A DNA stretch of 14,207 bases. It comes from an uncultured Porticoccus sp. (GTDB lineage Bacteria > Pseudomonadota > Gammaproteobacteria > Pseudomonadales > Porticoccaceae). The notes beneath the pieces were generated by a model. That model did not search any database and had not been told where the DNA came from. It worked only from the letters and a program-made list of their open reading frames with translations. The DNA lies in NCBI GenBank assembly GCA_950063125.1, contig CATLZI010000024.1:1-14207 (forward strand), given 5' to 3'. A program made the position numbers and the translations under genes. This document shows positions 1-9,445 of this stretch, in pieces (the first letter of the stretch is position 1; each line of letters opens with the position of its first letter).

Positions 1-543
1 CCTGGTGCTGCAGGAAAGGGGCTCAATCCGCTGATTGCCATTCAGGTGTGCACAGACTTCGAGCAGATGGGTGGCGGCGATAACCCGGGTTTTGCTACTC
101 AGGGCCGCTTCCTCCGCGTTCATGGCAGGCAAGATCAGAGATCTTCCCGACTTTCCGCAGGCCAGTGAGGTTGGCAGTACCCCCTCCACGGGGCGCAAGT
201 CTCCCGACAGCGCCAGTTCACCGATGACTTCGTATCGATCGAGCCGGTCTGCGGGGATTTGTGCCGACGCGGCCAGCACCCCCAGCGCAATTGCCAAATC
301 GAAACGACCCCCTTCCTTGGGCAGATCGGCGGGAGCCAGGTTAATCGTGATGCGTCGGGCGGGGAAATCGAAGTGAGCGTTTAGCAGGGCACTGCGAACC
401 CGGTCTTTGCTCTCTTTCACCGCAGTTTCCGGCATGCCCACAATCGACAGCCCGGGGAGTCCGTTAGACAGATGAACCTCCACGGTCACGGCGGGAGCAT
501 CGATGCCGTATTTGGCGCGGGTATGGACGATAGCAAGTGACAT
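1..543 (-). CDS. comM: ComM/YifB family Mg-chelatase-like AAA+ ATPase (N-terminal part)
   Basis: The visible 181 residues begin MSLAIVHTRAKYGIDAPAVT and include GLPGLSIVGMPETAVKESKD and the INLAPADLPKEGGRFDLAIA stretch. These are hallmarks of the N-terminal ChlI/Lon-protease-like (S5 fold) domain of the YifB family. The AAA+ Mg-chelatase core and the C-terminal domain lie beyond the left edge, so the gene is cut by the window and is not a pseudogene on this evidence. In studied members (ComM) the protein is a hexameric helicase that promotes branch migration during natural transformation; that role is family knowledge and is not shown here. The ATG is preceded by a strong AAGGAGG ribosome site about 8 nt upstream. 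ubiK lies 67 bp upstream on the same strand, a common gammaproteobacterial pairing. Confidence 0.93.
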   Translation of the reverse strand, partial: MSLAIVHTRAKYGIDAPAVTVEVHLSNGLPGLSIVGMPETAVKESKDRVRSALLNAHFDFPARRITINLAPADLPKEGGRFDLAIALGVLAASAQIPADRLDRYEVIGELALSGDLRPVEGVLPTSLACGKSGRSLILPAMNAEEAALSSKTRVIAATHLLEVCAHLNGNQRIEPLSCSTR

Positions 544-610
544 GGAGGCCCTCCTTGGCTGGCATGTCGATCAGATGGTGCTTCCTTTGTATTAGGGCGG
601 CCGGGACCGT

Positions 611-868
611 TCAGTCTTGCCGATTCTCCAGTTGTGCTTCAAGCCTGGCGAGCTGTTGCTCGAGTTGTTCCAGCTTTTCCCGGCTGCGCTTCAGGACAGC
701 CTGCTGGGCATCGAACTCGTCCCGGGTCACCAGCTCCAGCTTGTCGAAAGCAGCCTGTGCGGCCGTTCGCAGCTTCTGTTGCATGTCGCTACCCAGGGCC
801 TCTGCACCCGGTGTAATGACATTGTTGAGTTGGTGCAAAAACTGGTTGATGAACTCGTTGGGTCGCAT
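611..868 (-). CDS. ubiK: Ubiquinone biosynthesis accessory factor UbiK (BMFP/YqiC family)
   Basis: This is an 85-residue acidic protein. The N-terminal helix (MRPNEFINQFLHQLNNVI, residues 1-18) is followed by a Gln/Glu/Leu-rich C-terminal coiled coil (about residues 45-82, with RSREKLEQLEQQLARLEAQL). This is the layout of the BMFP/YqiC family; the E. coli protein is about ten residues longer. UbiK trimers are known to help the cytosolic UbiJ/Ubi complex in aerobic ubiquinone synthesis and can bind membranes. Here the assignment rests on length, the PNEFINQ-type start and its position between comM and glnK/amtB. An AGGAG site lies about 12 nt before the ATG. It probably shares a transcript with comM. 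Confidence 0.85.
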   Translation of the reverse strand: MRPNEFINQFLHQLNNVITPGAEALGSDMQQKLRTAAQAAFDKLELVTRDEFDAQQAVLKRSREKLEQLEQQLARLEAQLENRQD

Positions 869-913
869 TGATGAGCTGCTCCTAATAAGTGGTGATCTAT
901 TTTAAGGAGATCA

Positions 914-929
914 CTCTGTATGTACAGAG
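914..929. repeat. 16-bp inverted repeat upstream of ubiK
   Basis: CTCTGTA and TACAGAG form perfect 7-bp arms around a TG spacer, 46-61 bp upstream of the ubiK start codon and near where a -35 element would fall. It could be an operator for a dimeric regulator. It is not a LexA box, because the CTG...CAG spacing is 6 rather than 10. No regulator can be named. Confidence 0.4.
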
Positions 930-979
930 CACTTTGGTGACGACTGCTTCCCGGCAGCATTCAGCAGCTGGGCTTCCGG

Positions 980-996
980 CGAATTTTTTTGGTGCG
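980..996. promoter_or_regulatory. Possible second, degenerate NtrC site
   Basis: The right half TTTTTGGTGCG fits the NtrC half-site TGGTGCA with one mismatch, but the left half is poor (CGAAT in place of TGCAC). Its centre is 42 bp from that of the strong site at 1022-1038, about four helical turns, which would place both on the same DNA face. It is suggestive only. Confidence 0.35.
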
Positions 997-1021
997 ATGA
1001 CAGATTTGGTTAGTCCATTTG

Positions 1022-1038
1022 TGCACAAAAAAGGTGCA
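1022..1038. promoter_or_regulatory. NtrC (GlnG) enhancer palindrome
   Basis: TGCACAAAAAAGGTGCA matches the NtrC consensus TGCACY-WWWW-TGGTGCA: both 5-bp outer arms (TGCAC and GTGCA) are perfect, with the correct 17-bp length and an A-rich centre. It is centred about 87 bp upstream of the predicted sigma-54 transcription start, a normal enhancer distance. It lies upstream of a porin-glnK-amtB unit, so control by phosphorylated NtrC under nitrogen limitation is the natural reading. Confidence 0.8.
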
Positions 1039-1090
1039 TCTAAAGGTTGGTGGCCGCTTTACAGGAGTTCAGTTACCGCTTTTTTAATGT

Positions 1091-1106
1091 TGGCATGCCA
1101 AATGCA
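1091..1106 (+). promoter_or_regulatory. Sigma-54 (RpoN) promoter for the porin-glnK-amtB unit
   Basis: TGGCATGCCAAATGCA has the invariant GG and GC with exactly 10 bp between them (GG 1092-1093, GC 1104-1105) and matches TGGCAC-N5-TTGCA at nearly every conserved position. It predicts transcription from about 1117, leaving a 67-nt leader before the porin ATG. The -24 half sits inside a perfect 12-bp palindrome, TTGGCATGCCAA (1090-1101), which might bind another protein or be chance. Confidence 0.8.
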
Positions 1107-1183
1107 TTAAGTGCTGATGTACCAATTACAAACTGTGATTGCATGTTTAATTTTTCGCTGTTGTTTATATTTTGGAGAAGCAT

Positions 1184-2349
<1,166 letters not shown>

Positions 2350-2368
2350 GACACGGGAGACTACGACA

Positions 2369-3616
2369 ATGAGTCCTGAAATTATTGAAGTTAAATACGC
2401 GCTCGATACATTTTATTTTCTGATCGCTGGCGCGTTCGTGATGTGGATGGCGGCAGGTTTCGCCATGTTGGAGGCCGGCCTGGTTCGCGCCAAAAACACC
2501 ACTGAAATTCTTACCAAAAACGTCGCACTGTTTGCCGTTGCCTGCACCATGTATCTGTTTGTGGGTTATACCATCATGTATGGCGGCAGCGCGGGCGGCT
2601 TCCTGCCCGATGGCTGGTTCGGTAACAGTATTGCAAATGCTTCTCTCGAAGAGGTGCTGGCCAGCGACGGAGACACGTATTACTCCGGCGCGTCGGACTT
2701 CTTCTTCCAGGTGGTATTTGTGGCAACCGCGATGTCGATTGTATCCGGTGCTGTTGCCGAGCGGATGAAGCTCTGGGCCTTCCTGATTTTCGCCGTGGTC
2801 ATGACGGGTGTTATCTATCCGATCCAGGGAATGTGGACCTGGGGTGGTGGTTTCCTTAGCGAAGCCGGTTACTCCGATTATGCCGGTTCCGGTATTGTTC
2901 ACATGGCCGGTGCTGCCGCTGCCCTGGCGGGTGTGTTATTGCTCGGTGCCCGCAAGGGGAAATACGGTGCCAACGGACAGATCAACGCTATTCCCGGTGC
3001 CAATATGCCCCTGGCAACACTGGGTACCTTTATCCTGTGGATGGGTTGGTTCGGCTTCAATGGTGGTTCTGAACTGGTTGTTTCAGACGTCAGTTCCGCC
3101 AATAACGTGGCCAGTGTCTTCGTCAACACCAATGCCTCAGCTTGCGGTGGTTTGATCGCTGCCCTGTTGCTGGGCCACATCCTGTTTGGTAAAGCGGATC
3201 TCACCATGGCGCTGAACGGCGCTCTGGCTGGTCTGGTCGCCATTACTGCCGGTCCTCTGGCACCGAGTCCTGTTGTGGCAACATTGATCGGGGCCATCGG
3301 CGGTATCATTGTGGTGTTTTCCATCGTCGGCCTGGACAAAATGAAAATTGATGACCCAGTAGGGGCCATCTCTGTTCATGGTGTGGTAGGTATCTGGGGT
3401 GTCCTGGCTGTGCCATTCACCAATAGCGATGCCTCATGGGGCTCTCAGATCTACGGTATCGTGGTGATTTTCCTTTGGGTCTTTGTGATGAGCCTGATTA
3501 TCTGGGGTATTATCAAGGTCGCCATGGGTATCCGCGTCAGTGAACAGGCCGAGTACGAGGGTGTTGATGTGTCCGAGTGTGGCATTGAAGCCTATCCCGA
3601 GTTCACTAAAAGCTGA
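2369..3616 (+). CDS. amtB: Ammonium transporter AmtB
   Basis: This 415-residue Amt/MEP/Rh-family channel has about eleven hydrophobic segments. Key residues are visible: D170 and H178 in DYAGSGIVHMAGA (E. coli D160, H168), the second pore histidine H337 in SVHGVVGIWG (E. coli H318), and F230 with S234 in WFGFNGGS (E. coli F215, S219) at the pore and recruitment site. It starts directly with a membrane-ready N-terminus (FYFLIAGAFVMWMAAGFAML) and lacks the cleaved signal peptide of E. coli AmtB. The cytosolic tail (GIRVSEQAEYEGVDVSECGI) is the region that contacts PII in studied members. It follows glnK by 19 bp with GGGAGA upstream of the ATG, and the unit ends in a strong terminator. It moves ammonium across the inner membrane. 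Confidence 0.95.
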   Translation: MSPEIIEVKYALDTFYFLIAGAFVMWMAAGFAMLEAGLVRAKNTTEILTKNVALFAVACTMYLFVGYTIMYGGSAGGFLPDGWFGNSIANASLEEVLASDGDTYYSGASDFFFQVVFVATAMSIVSGAVAERMKLWAFLIFAVVMTGVIYPIQGMWTWGGGFLSEAGYSDYAGSGIVHMAGAAAALAGVLLLGARKGKYGANGQINAIPGANMPLATLGTFILWMGWFGFNGGSELVVSDVSSANNVASVFVNTNASACGGLIAALLLGHILFGKADLTMALNGALAGLVAITAGPLAPSPVVATLIGAIGGIIVVFSIVGLDKMKIDDPVGAISVHGVVGIWGVLAVPFTNSDASWGSQIYGIVVIFLWVFVMSLIIWGIIKVAMGIRVSEQAEYEGVDVSECGIEAYPEFTKS

Positions 3617-3632
3617 TCTCTCTTCCCACTCT

Positions 3633-3668
3633 CAGGGGGCCGGTCGAGATGACTGGCCCCCTGTTTTT
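3633..3668 (+). terminator. Rho-independent terminator after amtB
   Basis: A 13-bp stem (3633-3645 with 3651-3663, one G-U pair) rich in GGGGG/CCCCC has a GAGAT loop and is followed directly by TTTTT. It lies 17 bp after the amtB stop, and it separates the porin-glnK-amtB unit from the second glnK. Confidence 0.93.
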
Positions 3669-3715
3669 ATGTTTGATCTGAAAACCGGGTAACCGGGGTG
3701 CAATTATTGATGGGA

Positions 3716-3731
3716 AGGTGTATCTTTTGCC
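3716..3731 (+). promoter_or_regulatory. Possible sigma-54 promoter of the second glnK
   Basis: AGGTGTATCTTTTGCC keeps the invariant GG-N10-GC spacing (GG 3717-3718, GC 3729-3730) and a good TTTGC half, but the CAC of the -24 element is missing. Transcription would start near 3742, about 30 nt before the ATG. A sigma-70 reading overlaps it (TTGCCG 3727-3732, 18 bp, TAAAAT 3751-3756), but its start would fall inside the ribosome site, so the sigma-54 reading is somewhat better. A lone GGTGCA half-site lies at 3697-3702. Confidence 0.4.
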
Positions 3732-3753
3732 GTCAATTGTTCGTTCTAAATAA

Positions 3754-4110
<357 letters not shown>

Positions 4111-4114
4111 GCTG

Positions 4115-4133
4115 GCCGGGCTGAATGCCCGGC
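4115..4133. terminator. Weak hairpin after the second glnK
   Basis: GCCGGGC and GCCCGGC pair around TGAAT five bases after the stop codon. The stem is GC-rich, but the following bases are AACCCCTAATTTT and not a clean T run. It may be a weak or Rho-assisted terminator, or an mRNA 3'-end stabiliser. Confidence 0.45.
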
Positions 4134-4228
4134 AACCCCTAATTTTCCCGTCCCATCGCGCTCTTCTCTTTTGAACAGAGTCGACAGGTTGTCAGTTTGA
4201 TCACGCCTCTATCGGATCTTTTGTCAGC

Positions 4229-4942
4229 TCAGGGGCTGATGATCAGGTCAAAGCTCACCTGAATATTATCGCTGTAGGTGATTTCATCGGGTAGATAGGT
4301 TCCCGGTCTAGCAGCGCTGCTGCGTACCATCATCGTCTCCATCCCGGATGCCTTCATCATGTCGCCAGAGGGGGGCGTGTTGCGGTGGTAATCGATTCGC
4401 ACGACAGGCCCAAGCTCTGCCCCGTAGGCTTTTGCAAGTGCCTCAGCCTTGCTCTTCGAGTCCGAGATTGCCAGCAGATGAGCTGCCTGGATGTGTTTGG
4501 GCATTTCACTGTTTTCGTAACGTACGTTATCAATACCCTCCAGCCGTTGGGCTAGCGCCTGGTCCATCACTTCGGTGAGTTGTGTCATATCCTTTAACGT
4601 GACAGTGAGCTGGCGGATCGCCTCATAACCGCTGAACAACCGATTGCTGTTGGTGTGTTCGTAGCGAGGATAAATGCGGATGGATGAGGCCACCAGGTCA
4701 TCCTGTGAGATAGACATGGCTTTGAGTTGATCGATAAAGGCATTTACCCGGTCATCCACATCGCGCTTCGCTTCCTGGCCGGATTTGCGGGTGGCCCGGA
4801 CGCTCAACTCGAGGATGGCGGTATCAGCAGGGACGGTAACTTCACCGTAGCCATTGGTGGAAATCAGCCTTCGGTCAGTTTCATCATGGGCCTGGCAGGA
4901 CAGGGACAGAAACAGTAAAGGTAACAATAGGACGTTGCGCAC
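4229..4942 (-). CDS. Periplasmic SIMPL-domain (DUF541) protein
   Basis: This 237-residue exported protein has the SIMPL/DUF541 pattern: ISTNGYGEVTVPADTAILEL near the mature N-terminus, a middle repeat-like QLTVTLKDMTQLTEVMDQAL, the helix AISDSKSKAEALAKAYGAEL, and a final strand SDNIQVSFDLIIS. I prefer the GTG at 4942: it has GGAG 7 nt upstream and yields a clean signal peptide MRNVLLLPLLFLSLSCQA, probably cut after CQA. The ATG at 4981 gives 13 more residues but has no ribosome site and would put a polar stretch before the signal peptide. The cysteine is not in a proper lipobox, so a lipoprotein is doubtful. Family members are mostly uncharacterised (E. coli YggE is the reference), and no enzyme activity is claimed. 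It follows xerC by 89 bp on the same strand. Confidence 0.85.
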   Translation of the reverse strand: MRNVLLLPLLFLSLSCQAHDETDRRLISTNGYGEVTVPADTAILELSVRATRKSGQEAKRDVDDRVNAFIDQLKAMSISQDDLVASSIRIYPRYEHTNSNRLFSGYEAIRQLTVTLKDMTQLTEVMDQALAQRLEGIDNVRYENSEMPKHIQAAHLLAISDSKSKAEALAKAYGAELGPVVRIDYHRNTPPSGDMMKASGMETMMVRSSAARPGTYLPDEITYSDNIQVSFDLIISP

Positions 4943-5031
4943 AATAAAACTCCGTTGGTGTATGTTGAGAAACCATGACATAAAGTAGGGCAGGCAATAA
5001 ATACCTGCAGCCAGATAGCCTCAGTAGCCGT

Positions 5032-5928
5032 TCACTTTTTTTGGGCGCGAGGATGAGACTGGTCATAAATCCTGGCAAGGTGCTGGAAGTCCAGGTGGGT
5101 GTAAACCTGAGTCGTGGATAAATTGGCATGGCCCAACAGCTCTTGAACAGCGCGCAGGTCGCCACTGGATTCCAGCAAATGGCTCGCAAATGAGTGGCGC
5201 AACATGTGGGGGTGTATTTTCCCGTCCATATTTTGCTTGAGACCGATCAGTCTGAGCCGTTCCTGAATGGTGCGGCAAGAAATGCGTTTGCCCTGGCGGC
5301 TGACGAAAATTGCCCGCGTGTCGTCATTGGCAAATTCACGGCGCCTTGTTAGCCAGGTTTTCAAGGCTCTGATTGCATGGCTGCCCACGGGCAGTTGCCG
5401 CGATTTGTTCCCCTTCCCGGTAACCGTCACCAGTTGATCATTCAGATCGATATCCCCTAGGTTCAGGGCCGTTAATTCCGATAGCCGCAGGCCAGAAGAA
5501 TAGAACAGCTCGACGACAGCCAGATCTCTGCAGTCGATCCAGCTTTCCGCCGAGAAAGCTAGGTAGCGCGCCACCTGGTCCGTATCGAGGGTTTTTGGGA
5601 GTTTTTTCGCAGATTTTGGTGCACTGATGGCAATCGCTGGATTGGCTTTCAGCCACTGTTGTTTGAGCCCGTAGTTAAAGAAAGTCCTCAGTGAAGCGAG
5701 CCAGCGGTCGAGACTGCGTCCGCCCAGCCCTTTACGATGAAGGGTGGTCAGGCAACTGCGAATATGCTGGCCATCCAGTTGTAGCAGCGACAGGGATTGC
5801 TTTTCACACCAGTCGTCCAGTTTGCGCAGGTCACGAAGATAGCCCTTGATGGTGTGAGTGGAAAGTCTGCGTTCGCTGCGTAAGTACTGTTCAAATTGCT
5901 GGAGTGGGTCAGTGCAGTCGGGCAGCAT
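5032..5928 (-). CDS. xerC: Tyrosine recombinase XerC
   Basis: At 298 residues this is the normal family length. The N-terminal SAM-like DNA-binding domain (about 5-90, with LSTHTIKGYLRDLRKL) precedes the catalytic domain. All six catalytic residues are visible: R148 (SSGLRLSEL), K172 (TGKGNKSR), H241 and R244 (HPHMLRHSFASH), H267 (LLGHANLST) and the nucleophile Y276 (TQVYTHLD). Together with XerD, XerC resolves chromosome dimers at dif during division. It sits 16 bp after the DUF484 gene in the dapF-DUF484-xerC order conserved in gammaproteobacteria, which favours XerC over XerD or a phage integrase. The HAD phosphatase gene (yigB) that follows xerC in E. coli is absent here; a SIMPL gene follows instead. 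Confidence 0.95.
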   Translation of the reverse strand: MLPDCTDPLQQFEQYLRSERRLSTHTIKGYLRDLRKLDDWCEKQSLSLLQLDGQHIRSCLTTLHRKGLGGRSLDRWLASLRTFFNYGLKQQWLKANPAIAISAPKSAKKLPKTLDTDQVARYLAFSAESWIDCRDLAVVELFYSSGLRLSELTALNLGDIDLNDQLVTVTGKGNKSRQLPVGSHAIRALKTWLTRRREFANDDTRAIFVSRQGKRISCRTIQERLRLIGLKQNMDGKIHPHMLRHSFASHLLESSGDLRAVQELLGHANLSTTQVYTHLDFQHLARIYDQSHPRAQKK

Positions 5929-5944
5929 CGGTTCGGTCCCTCGG

Positions 5945-6643
5945 CTAGGGTAACAGGCGGGGAATAATGCGGTTCAGTACCTCTGCAATATAGCTGAGGA
6001 ACAGCGTACCCATGCTGCTCCGATAGTAGTTTGGATCAGTATGGCCGATAGCCAGCACGCCGAACACAGAGCCGTGTGTCAGGGGTACAGCAGCCACAGA
6101 GCCCACATTTTTAGCATCATTGCCAAACAAAAAAGCCAGCTCGTCACTACCCAGAACCCCGCAGATAGGCCGATTGGTGCGCAGTAGTGTCCCGATATGA
6201 CTATTGGCCTGTTCAACGCTAACCATCCGCACATGGGGGTTCAGTTCAGAGGTTTGGTCGTCACCAAACAGGAGCATGCTGTGGAACTGAACCTGGAAGT
6301 CTGTGCTGAGGCTGTTGGATGTGGCATTGACAATGGTTGCGAGATCCTCTGCTTCCAAAAGGGTCAGGATGAGCCGTTTGGTTTTTTCGAAGAGTTTGTC
6401 ATTGATTTTTGCTGAATCCAGCATGGCATTGAGCCGCTGTCGCATTTCCAGGTTGCGTTCCCGTAAAACGGCTACTTGCCGTTCAATCAACGAGATGGCT
6501 GGCCCACTGTCGTGGGGCAGCTCTATGACTTCAAGCAGATCGGGGTGATCTTCAAAAAAACACGGGTTCGTTTCCAAGTAGGTTTTAATCTGGGCGGGGG
6601 TCAGCAATTCGTCAGTACGCGGGTTTTTTTGCTCTGTACTCAT
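5945..6643 (-). CDS. DUF484 family (GAF-like) protein
   Basis: This 232-residue soluble protein has the N-terminal DUF484 signature [20 protein letters not shown] with [14 protein letters not shown], a predicted coiled segment ([20 protein letters not shown]), then a GAF-like domain ending [23 protein letters not shown] and [13 protein letters not shown]. Its function is unknown; GAF folds often bind small ligands. Its place between dapF and xerC matches E. coli yigA and the Pseudomonas locus. The start chosen is the ATG at 6643, which overlaps the dapF stop as ATGA and so suggests translational coupling; longer starts would run into dapF. Confidence 0.88.
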   Translation of the reverse strand: MSTEQKNPRTDELLTPAQIKTYLETNPCFFEDHPDLLEVIELPHDSGPAISLIERQVAVLRERNLEMRQRLNAMLDSAKINDKLFEKTKRLILTLLEAEDLATIVNATSNSLSTDFQVQFHSMLLFGDDQTSELNPHVRMVSVEQANSHIGTLLRTNRPICGVLGSDELAFLFGNDAKNVGSVAAVPLTHGSVFGVLAIGHTDPNYYRSSMGTLFLSYIAEVLNRIIPRLLP

Positions 6644-7470
6644 ATTTTTATCCGTCCATGAAAAACGGTGGTGGCCGGTCCGGACATGATTACCGGCTGA
6701 TTCTCGCCTGGCCACTCTATCTGGAGACTGCCGCCCGGGAGGTTGACGGTTACGTACGAGTCTAGCAGGTCTTGCAAGGGGCCCGCCACTACTGCGGCAC
6801 AGGCTCCGCTTCCACAGGCCAGTGTCTCGCCAGCGCCCCGTTCAAAAACCCGCAGGTTAATCTGCTGGCGGTTTAGAATCTGCATAAAGCCCACGTTGAC
6901 TCTCTGGGGAAAACGATGATGGCACTCTATCTCAGGTCCCAGTGTGTCGACCGGTGCTGTTTGTATGTCGCTGACGGTGAGGACAGCGTGGGGGTTGCCC
7001 ATCGATACTGCGCTGATCGACAGCGCTTTGCCATCAACTGACAGGGGGTAACTGATAGACTTCTCGTCGGCAACAAACGGAATATCCGGCGGGGTCAGAA
7101 TGGGCACGCCCATATTTACTTCGATCAGATTGTTGGCTTTAACCCGCAGCGTGATAACGCCCGTCGCGGTTTCCACCCGTAACGTACTTTTTCCGGTGAG
7201 GTGCCGGTCCCGGACAAATTTGGCAAAACAGCGGGCACCGTTGCCACATTGCTCAACTTCATTGCCATCCTGATTGAAAATCCGGTAGCGAAAATCCACA
7301 TCATGGCGGCTGGGTGGCTCTACCACCAGTATTTGATCGCAGCCAATACCAAAGTGGCGGTCCGCCAGCTTGCGGCCTAGCGCTGGAGTCATGGTAATAG
7401 CCTGAGAGACCCCGTCAATGACAACGAAATCATTACCCAGTCCGTGCATTTTGGTAAAACGTAACAGCAT
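6640..7470 (-). CDS. dapF: Diaminopimelate epimerase
   Basis: This 276-residue enzyme interconverts LL- and meso-diaminopimelate, the peptidoglycan crosslink residue and last precursor of lysine. The start [19 protein letters not shown] is the family's usual N-terminus. The two catalytic cysteines are C75 in EQCGNGARC and C219 in [12 protein letters not shown], and the substrate-binding MGNPHAV lies between them. Reading can be extended upstream in frame to 7629, but that runs into lysA and lacks conserved sequence, so I use 7470. It follows lysA by 58 bp. A plain Shine-Dalgarno is hard to see, so it may depend on upstream translation. It overlaps the DUF484 gene by 4 nt (ATGA). Confidence 0.96.
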   Translation of the reverse strand: MLLRFTKMHGLGNDFVVIDGVSQAITMTPALGRKLADRHFGIGCDQILVVEPPSRHDVDFRYRIFNQDGNEVEQCGNGARCFAKFVRDRHLTGKSTLRVETATGVITLRVKANNLIEVNMGVPILTPPDIPFVADEKSISYPLSVDGKALSISAVSMGNPHAVLTVSDIQTAPVDTLGPEIECHHRFPQRVNVGFMQILNRQQINLRVFERGAGETLACGSGACAAVVAGPLQDLLDSYVTVNLPGGSLQIEWPGENQPVIMSGPATTVFHGRIKI

Positions 7471-7528
7471 AGCGCAGTTATCTTGTATTAAAGGTTTGAT
7501 CCCAGGATAGTTCGGTTTTGCTGCAGGT

Positions 7529-8776
7529 TCAGGCGGGTAGCAGGGTCTCTCCACGAATGAGATCCTCAATCGATTCCCTAGCCCTGACCTGATGGGTCCG
7601 GTTGCCGTCCACCATGACTTCTGCCGCACGGCCCCGGCTGTTGTAGTTAGAGCTCATGGTAAATCCATAGGCCCCGGCTGAATAAACGCACAACAGATCT
7701 CCCTGCTCAAGCGCCAGCAATCGATTTTTCCCCAGGAAGTCTCCGGTTTCGCACACCGGACCGACAATGTCCCAGTGCCGGGGCGTGCCGGTATGGGGCG
7801 ATACCGGTTCGATGGCCATCCATGCCTCGTAAAGTGCCGGCCGGATCATATCGTTCATGGCTGCATCAACGATGGCAAAGTTTTTGTCTTTCCCGGGCTT
7901 CAGGTATTCCACCCGGGTTAGCAGGATACCGGCGTTTGCTGTTATCGATCGTCCGGGTTCGAGCACCAGTGTTATCGGCGATTGGTCGAGTTGTTGTCGA
8001 ATGGCCGCGATGTATTCCGATGGATGAGGCGGTTGCTCGTTCTGGTAACACACGCCGAGTCCGCCCCCCAGATCCAGGTGTTCCAGCTTAATGCCGTTGG
8101 CAGACAGTTGTTCTACCAGCTTCAGTACCCGATTCAACGCATCGATAAAAGGTGCGATCTCGGTTAATTGGGAGCCGATGTGGCAGTCAATGCCGGTAAT
8201 GGTCAAGTGGGGCATTTCGCTGGCGACCAGGTAGACATCCAGCGCCTGGTTGATATCAATGCCAAATTTATTGTCGCGCAGGCCGGTGGAAATATAGGGA
8301 TGGGTTTTTGCATCCACGTCGGGGTTGACCCGCAGGGAAATGTTCGCCTTTTTGCCGGATTCACCTGCCACCCGGTTGAGTACTGCGAGCTCGGCTTCGG
8401 ATTCAACATTGAAACAGTGGATACCGACCTGTAATGCCCGGGCCATCTCCGATGGCTGTTTGCCCACGCCGGAAAAAATGACCTTCGCGGGATCTCCTCC
8501 TGCTGCCAGAACGCGCTCCAGTTCACCCACCGAGACAATGTCGAATCCAGCACCGAGCTGGGCCAGTACATTTAATACGGCGAGGTTGGAATTGGCTTTC
8601 ACCGCATAGCAAATCAGGTGATGTCTATCGGCCAGTGCGTTTTGATAAGCCATAAAATGTTCTGTGAGCGCCGCTCGGCTATAGACGTAAGTTGGTGTGC
8701 CGTAGCGCTCGGCAATCCTGGTGAGTGGAACCCCTTCGGCGCACAATCTGCCGTCTCGGTAATCAAAATAGTTCAT
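7529..8776 (-). CDS. lysA: Diaminopimelate decarboxylase
   Basis: This is a 415-residue, fold-type III PLP enzyme that turns meso-diaminopimelate into lysine. The PLP lysine is K60 in [13 protein letters not shown]; further signatures are [24 protein letters not shown], the active-site cysteine in [10 protein letters not shown] and the C-terminal [20 protein letters not shown]. It starts [15 protein letters not shown], as in Pseudomonas-type LysA. An in-frame TTG at 8788 would add four residues but directly abuts AAGGG, so the ATG at 8776 is preferred. It lies 23 bp after lptM and just before dapF, so consecutive steps of one pathway are co-transcribed. Confidence 0.96.
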   Translation of the reverse strand: MNYFDYRDGRLCAEGVPLTRIAERYGTPTYVYSRAALTEHFMAYQNALADRHHLICYAVKANSNLAVLNVLAQLGAGFDIVSVGELERVLAAGGDPAKVIFSGVGKQPSEMARALQVGIHCFNVESEAELAVLNRVAGESGKKANISLRVNPDVDAKTHPYISTGLRDNKFGIDINQALDVYLVASEMPHLTITGIDCHIGSQLTEIAPFIDALNRVLKLVEQLSANGIKLEHLDLGGGLGVCYQNEQPPHPSEYIAAIRQQLDQSPITLVLEPGRSITANAGILLTRVEYLKPGKDKNFAIVDAAMNDMIRPALYEAWMAIEPVSPHTGTPRHWDIVGPVCETGDFLGKNRLLALEQGDLLCVYSAGAYGFTMSSNYNSRGRAAEVMVDGNRTHQVRARESIEDLIRGETLLPA

Positions 8777-8799
8777 GGTTGGCCGCAACCCTTGGTGAA

Positions 8800-8973
8800 T
8801 TATGCGTCGGTGTCCGAAGGCTGGCCTTCTTCCTCTTCCGCTGGTTGGGTTTGTTGTTCGGCGGGGGTCTGCTGCACCGGCTCGGGTGGAAGGTATAGCG
8901 GACCTTTATTGCCGCAGGCGGACAAGCCGATAAAAACCGCGCTGAGCAGTATCAGTGCAAAAAAACGTTGCAT
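8800..8973 (-). CDS. lptM: LptM (YifL) lipoprotein, LPS-transport assembly factor
   Basis: This small 57-residue lipoprotein has a signal peptide MQRFFALILLSAVFIGLSAC with the lipobox LSAC (Cys20), followed by CGNKGPLYLPP, the highly conserved LptM/LppL motif. The tail after residue 31 is a low-complexity Gln/Glu/Pro stretch. LptM in E. coli binds and helps oxidative maturation of the outer-membrane LptD/LptE translocon; the conserved motif is the part known to matter. No good Shine-Dalgarno precedes the ATG. It is the first gene of the lptM-lysA-dapF-DUF484-xerC cluster and diverges from cyaY. Confidence 0.93.
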   Translation of the reverse strand: MQRFFALILLSAVFIGLSACGNKGPLYLPPEPVQQTPAEQQTQPAEEEEGQPSDTDA

Positions 8974-9021
8974 GTGGGGAAGCCTGTATTCTGATTCCGG
9001 GAATTCCTGCGAGTATAGCGG

Positions 9022-9052
9022 CTGTCACCCTAAACACTCAATCGCGTATACT
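9022..9052 (+). promoter_or_regulatory. Possible sigma-70 promoter of cyaY
   Basis: TATACT (9047-9052) is one base off the -10 consensus. CTGTCA (9022-9027) is a 4/6 match for -35 but with a 19-bp spacer. Transcription would begin about 9059, leaving roughly 33 nt before the cyaY ATG. It lies in the 118-bp gap shared with lptM. Confidence 0.35.
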
Positions 9053-9091
9053 CTTCAATAAGTTCAGTAATGCCTCCAAGAGTTCTACCCT

Positions 9092-9424
9092 ATGACTGAA
9101 ATTGGGTTCACCCAACTGGCAGACGAGCTGATGCTGTCGGTTGAGGATGCTATTGAAGGCAGCGGCCTGGATATTGATTATGAGAGTACCGGCGGCGTGC
9201 TGACTCTCACCATCGAGGCAGAAAACTCTAAAGTGATTGTTTCCCGGCAGCGGGCAATGTCCCAGGTATGGTTGGCGGCCAGGTCCGGTGGCTTTTATCT
9301 GGATCACCATGATCAAAACTGGCGCTGTACTACGACAGGTGAAACTTTTGAGGCCCTGCTGAACCGTGTTTGCCGGGAGCAGGGCGCGGGCGAACAGGAA
9401 GTTTTTGAACGCTCAAATGGCTAG
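9092..9424 (+). CDS. cyaY: Iron-sulfur cluster assembly protein CyaY (bacterial frataxin)
   Basis: This 110-residue acidic protein has the frataxin fold in order: an acidic first helix (FTQLADELMLSVEDAIEG), strands around YESTGGVLTLTIEAENSKVI, the conserved IVSRQRAMSQVWLAARSGGF core, and a last helix (TFEALLNRVCREQ). The C-terminal ten residues extend past the core. Frataxin binds iron and IscS and tunes Fe-S cluster formation. It diverges from lptM across a 118-bp gap, the usual gammaproteobacterial arrangement. An AAGAG about 14 nt upstream of the ATG is a weak ribosome site. Confidence 0.94.
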   Translation: MTEIGFTQLADELMLSVEDAIEGSGLDIDYESTGGVLTLTIEAENSKVIVSRQRAMSQVWLAARSGGFYLDHHDQNWRCTTTGETFEALLNRVCREQGAGEQEVFERSNG

Positions 9425-9445
9425 TCAAGGTGGTTCCGGTTAGGG

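Larger units (their letters stand above)
869..1183. other. Divergent intergenic region ubiK / torF-like porin
   Basis: This is the only gap over 300 bp in the window. The ubiK side carries a 7+7 bp inverted repeat (914-929) and a possible -10 TAAAAT read leftward at about 899-904. The porin side carries a strong NtrC-type palindrome (1022-1038), a weaker copy 42 bp further up (980-996), a degenerate IHF-like match (about 1037-1049), a sigma-54 promoter (1091-1106) and a 5' leader of about 67 nt. I see no credible gene in it. Confidence 0.8.

Noticed and set aside
35..376. Plus-strand frame opposite comM
   Set aside because: It is a shadow of the strongly conserved comM reading frame, with no recognisable protein.
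914..929. LexA box before ubiK
   Set aside because: CTG and CAG are separated by 6 bases, not the 10 of gammaproteobacterial LexA sites.
4883..4942. Lipoprotein signal (lipobox) on the SIMPL protein
   Set aside because: The residues before the cysteine (LSLSC) lack Leu at -3 and Gly/Ala at -1; cleavage after CQA by signal peptidase I is more likely.
6640..7629. Longer dapF start at 7629
   Set aside because: The extra residues overlap lysA and show no conserved sequence; the family start [14 protein letters not shown] is at 7470.
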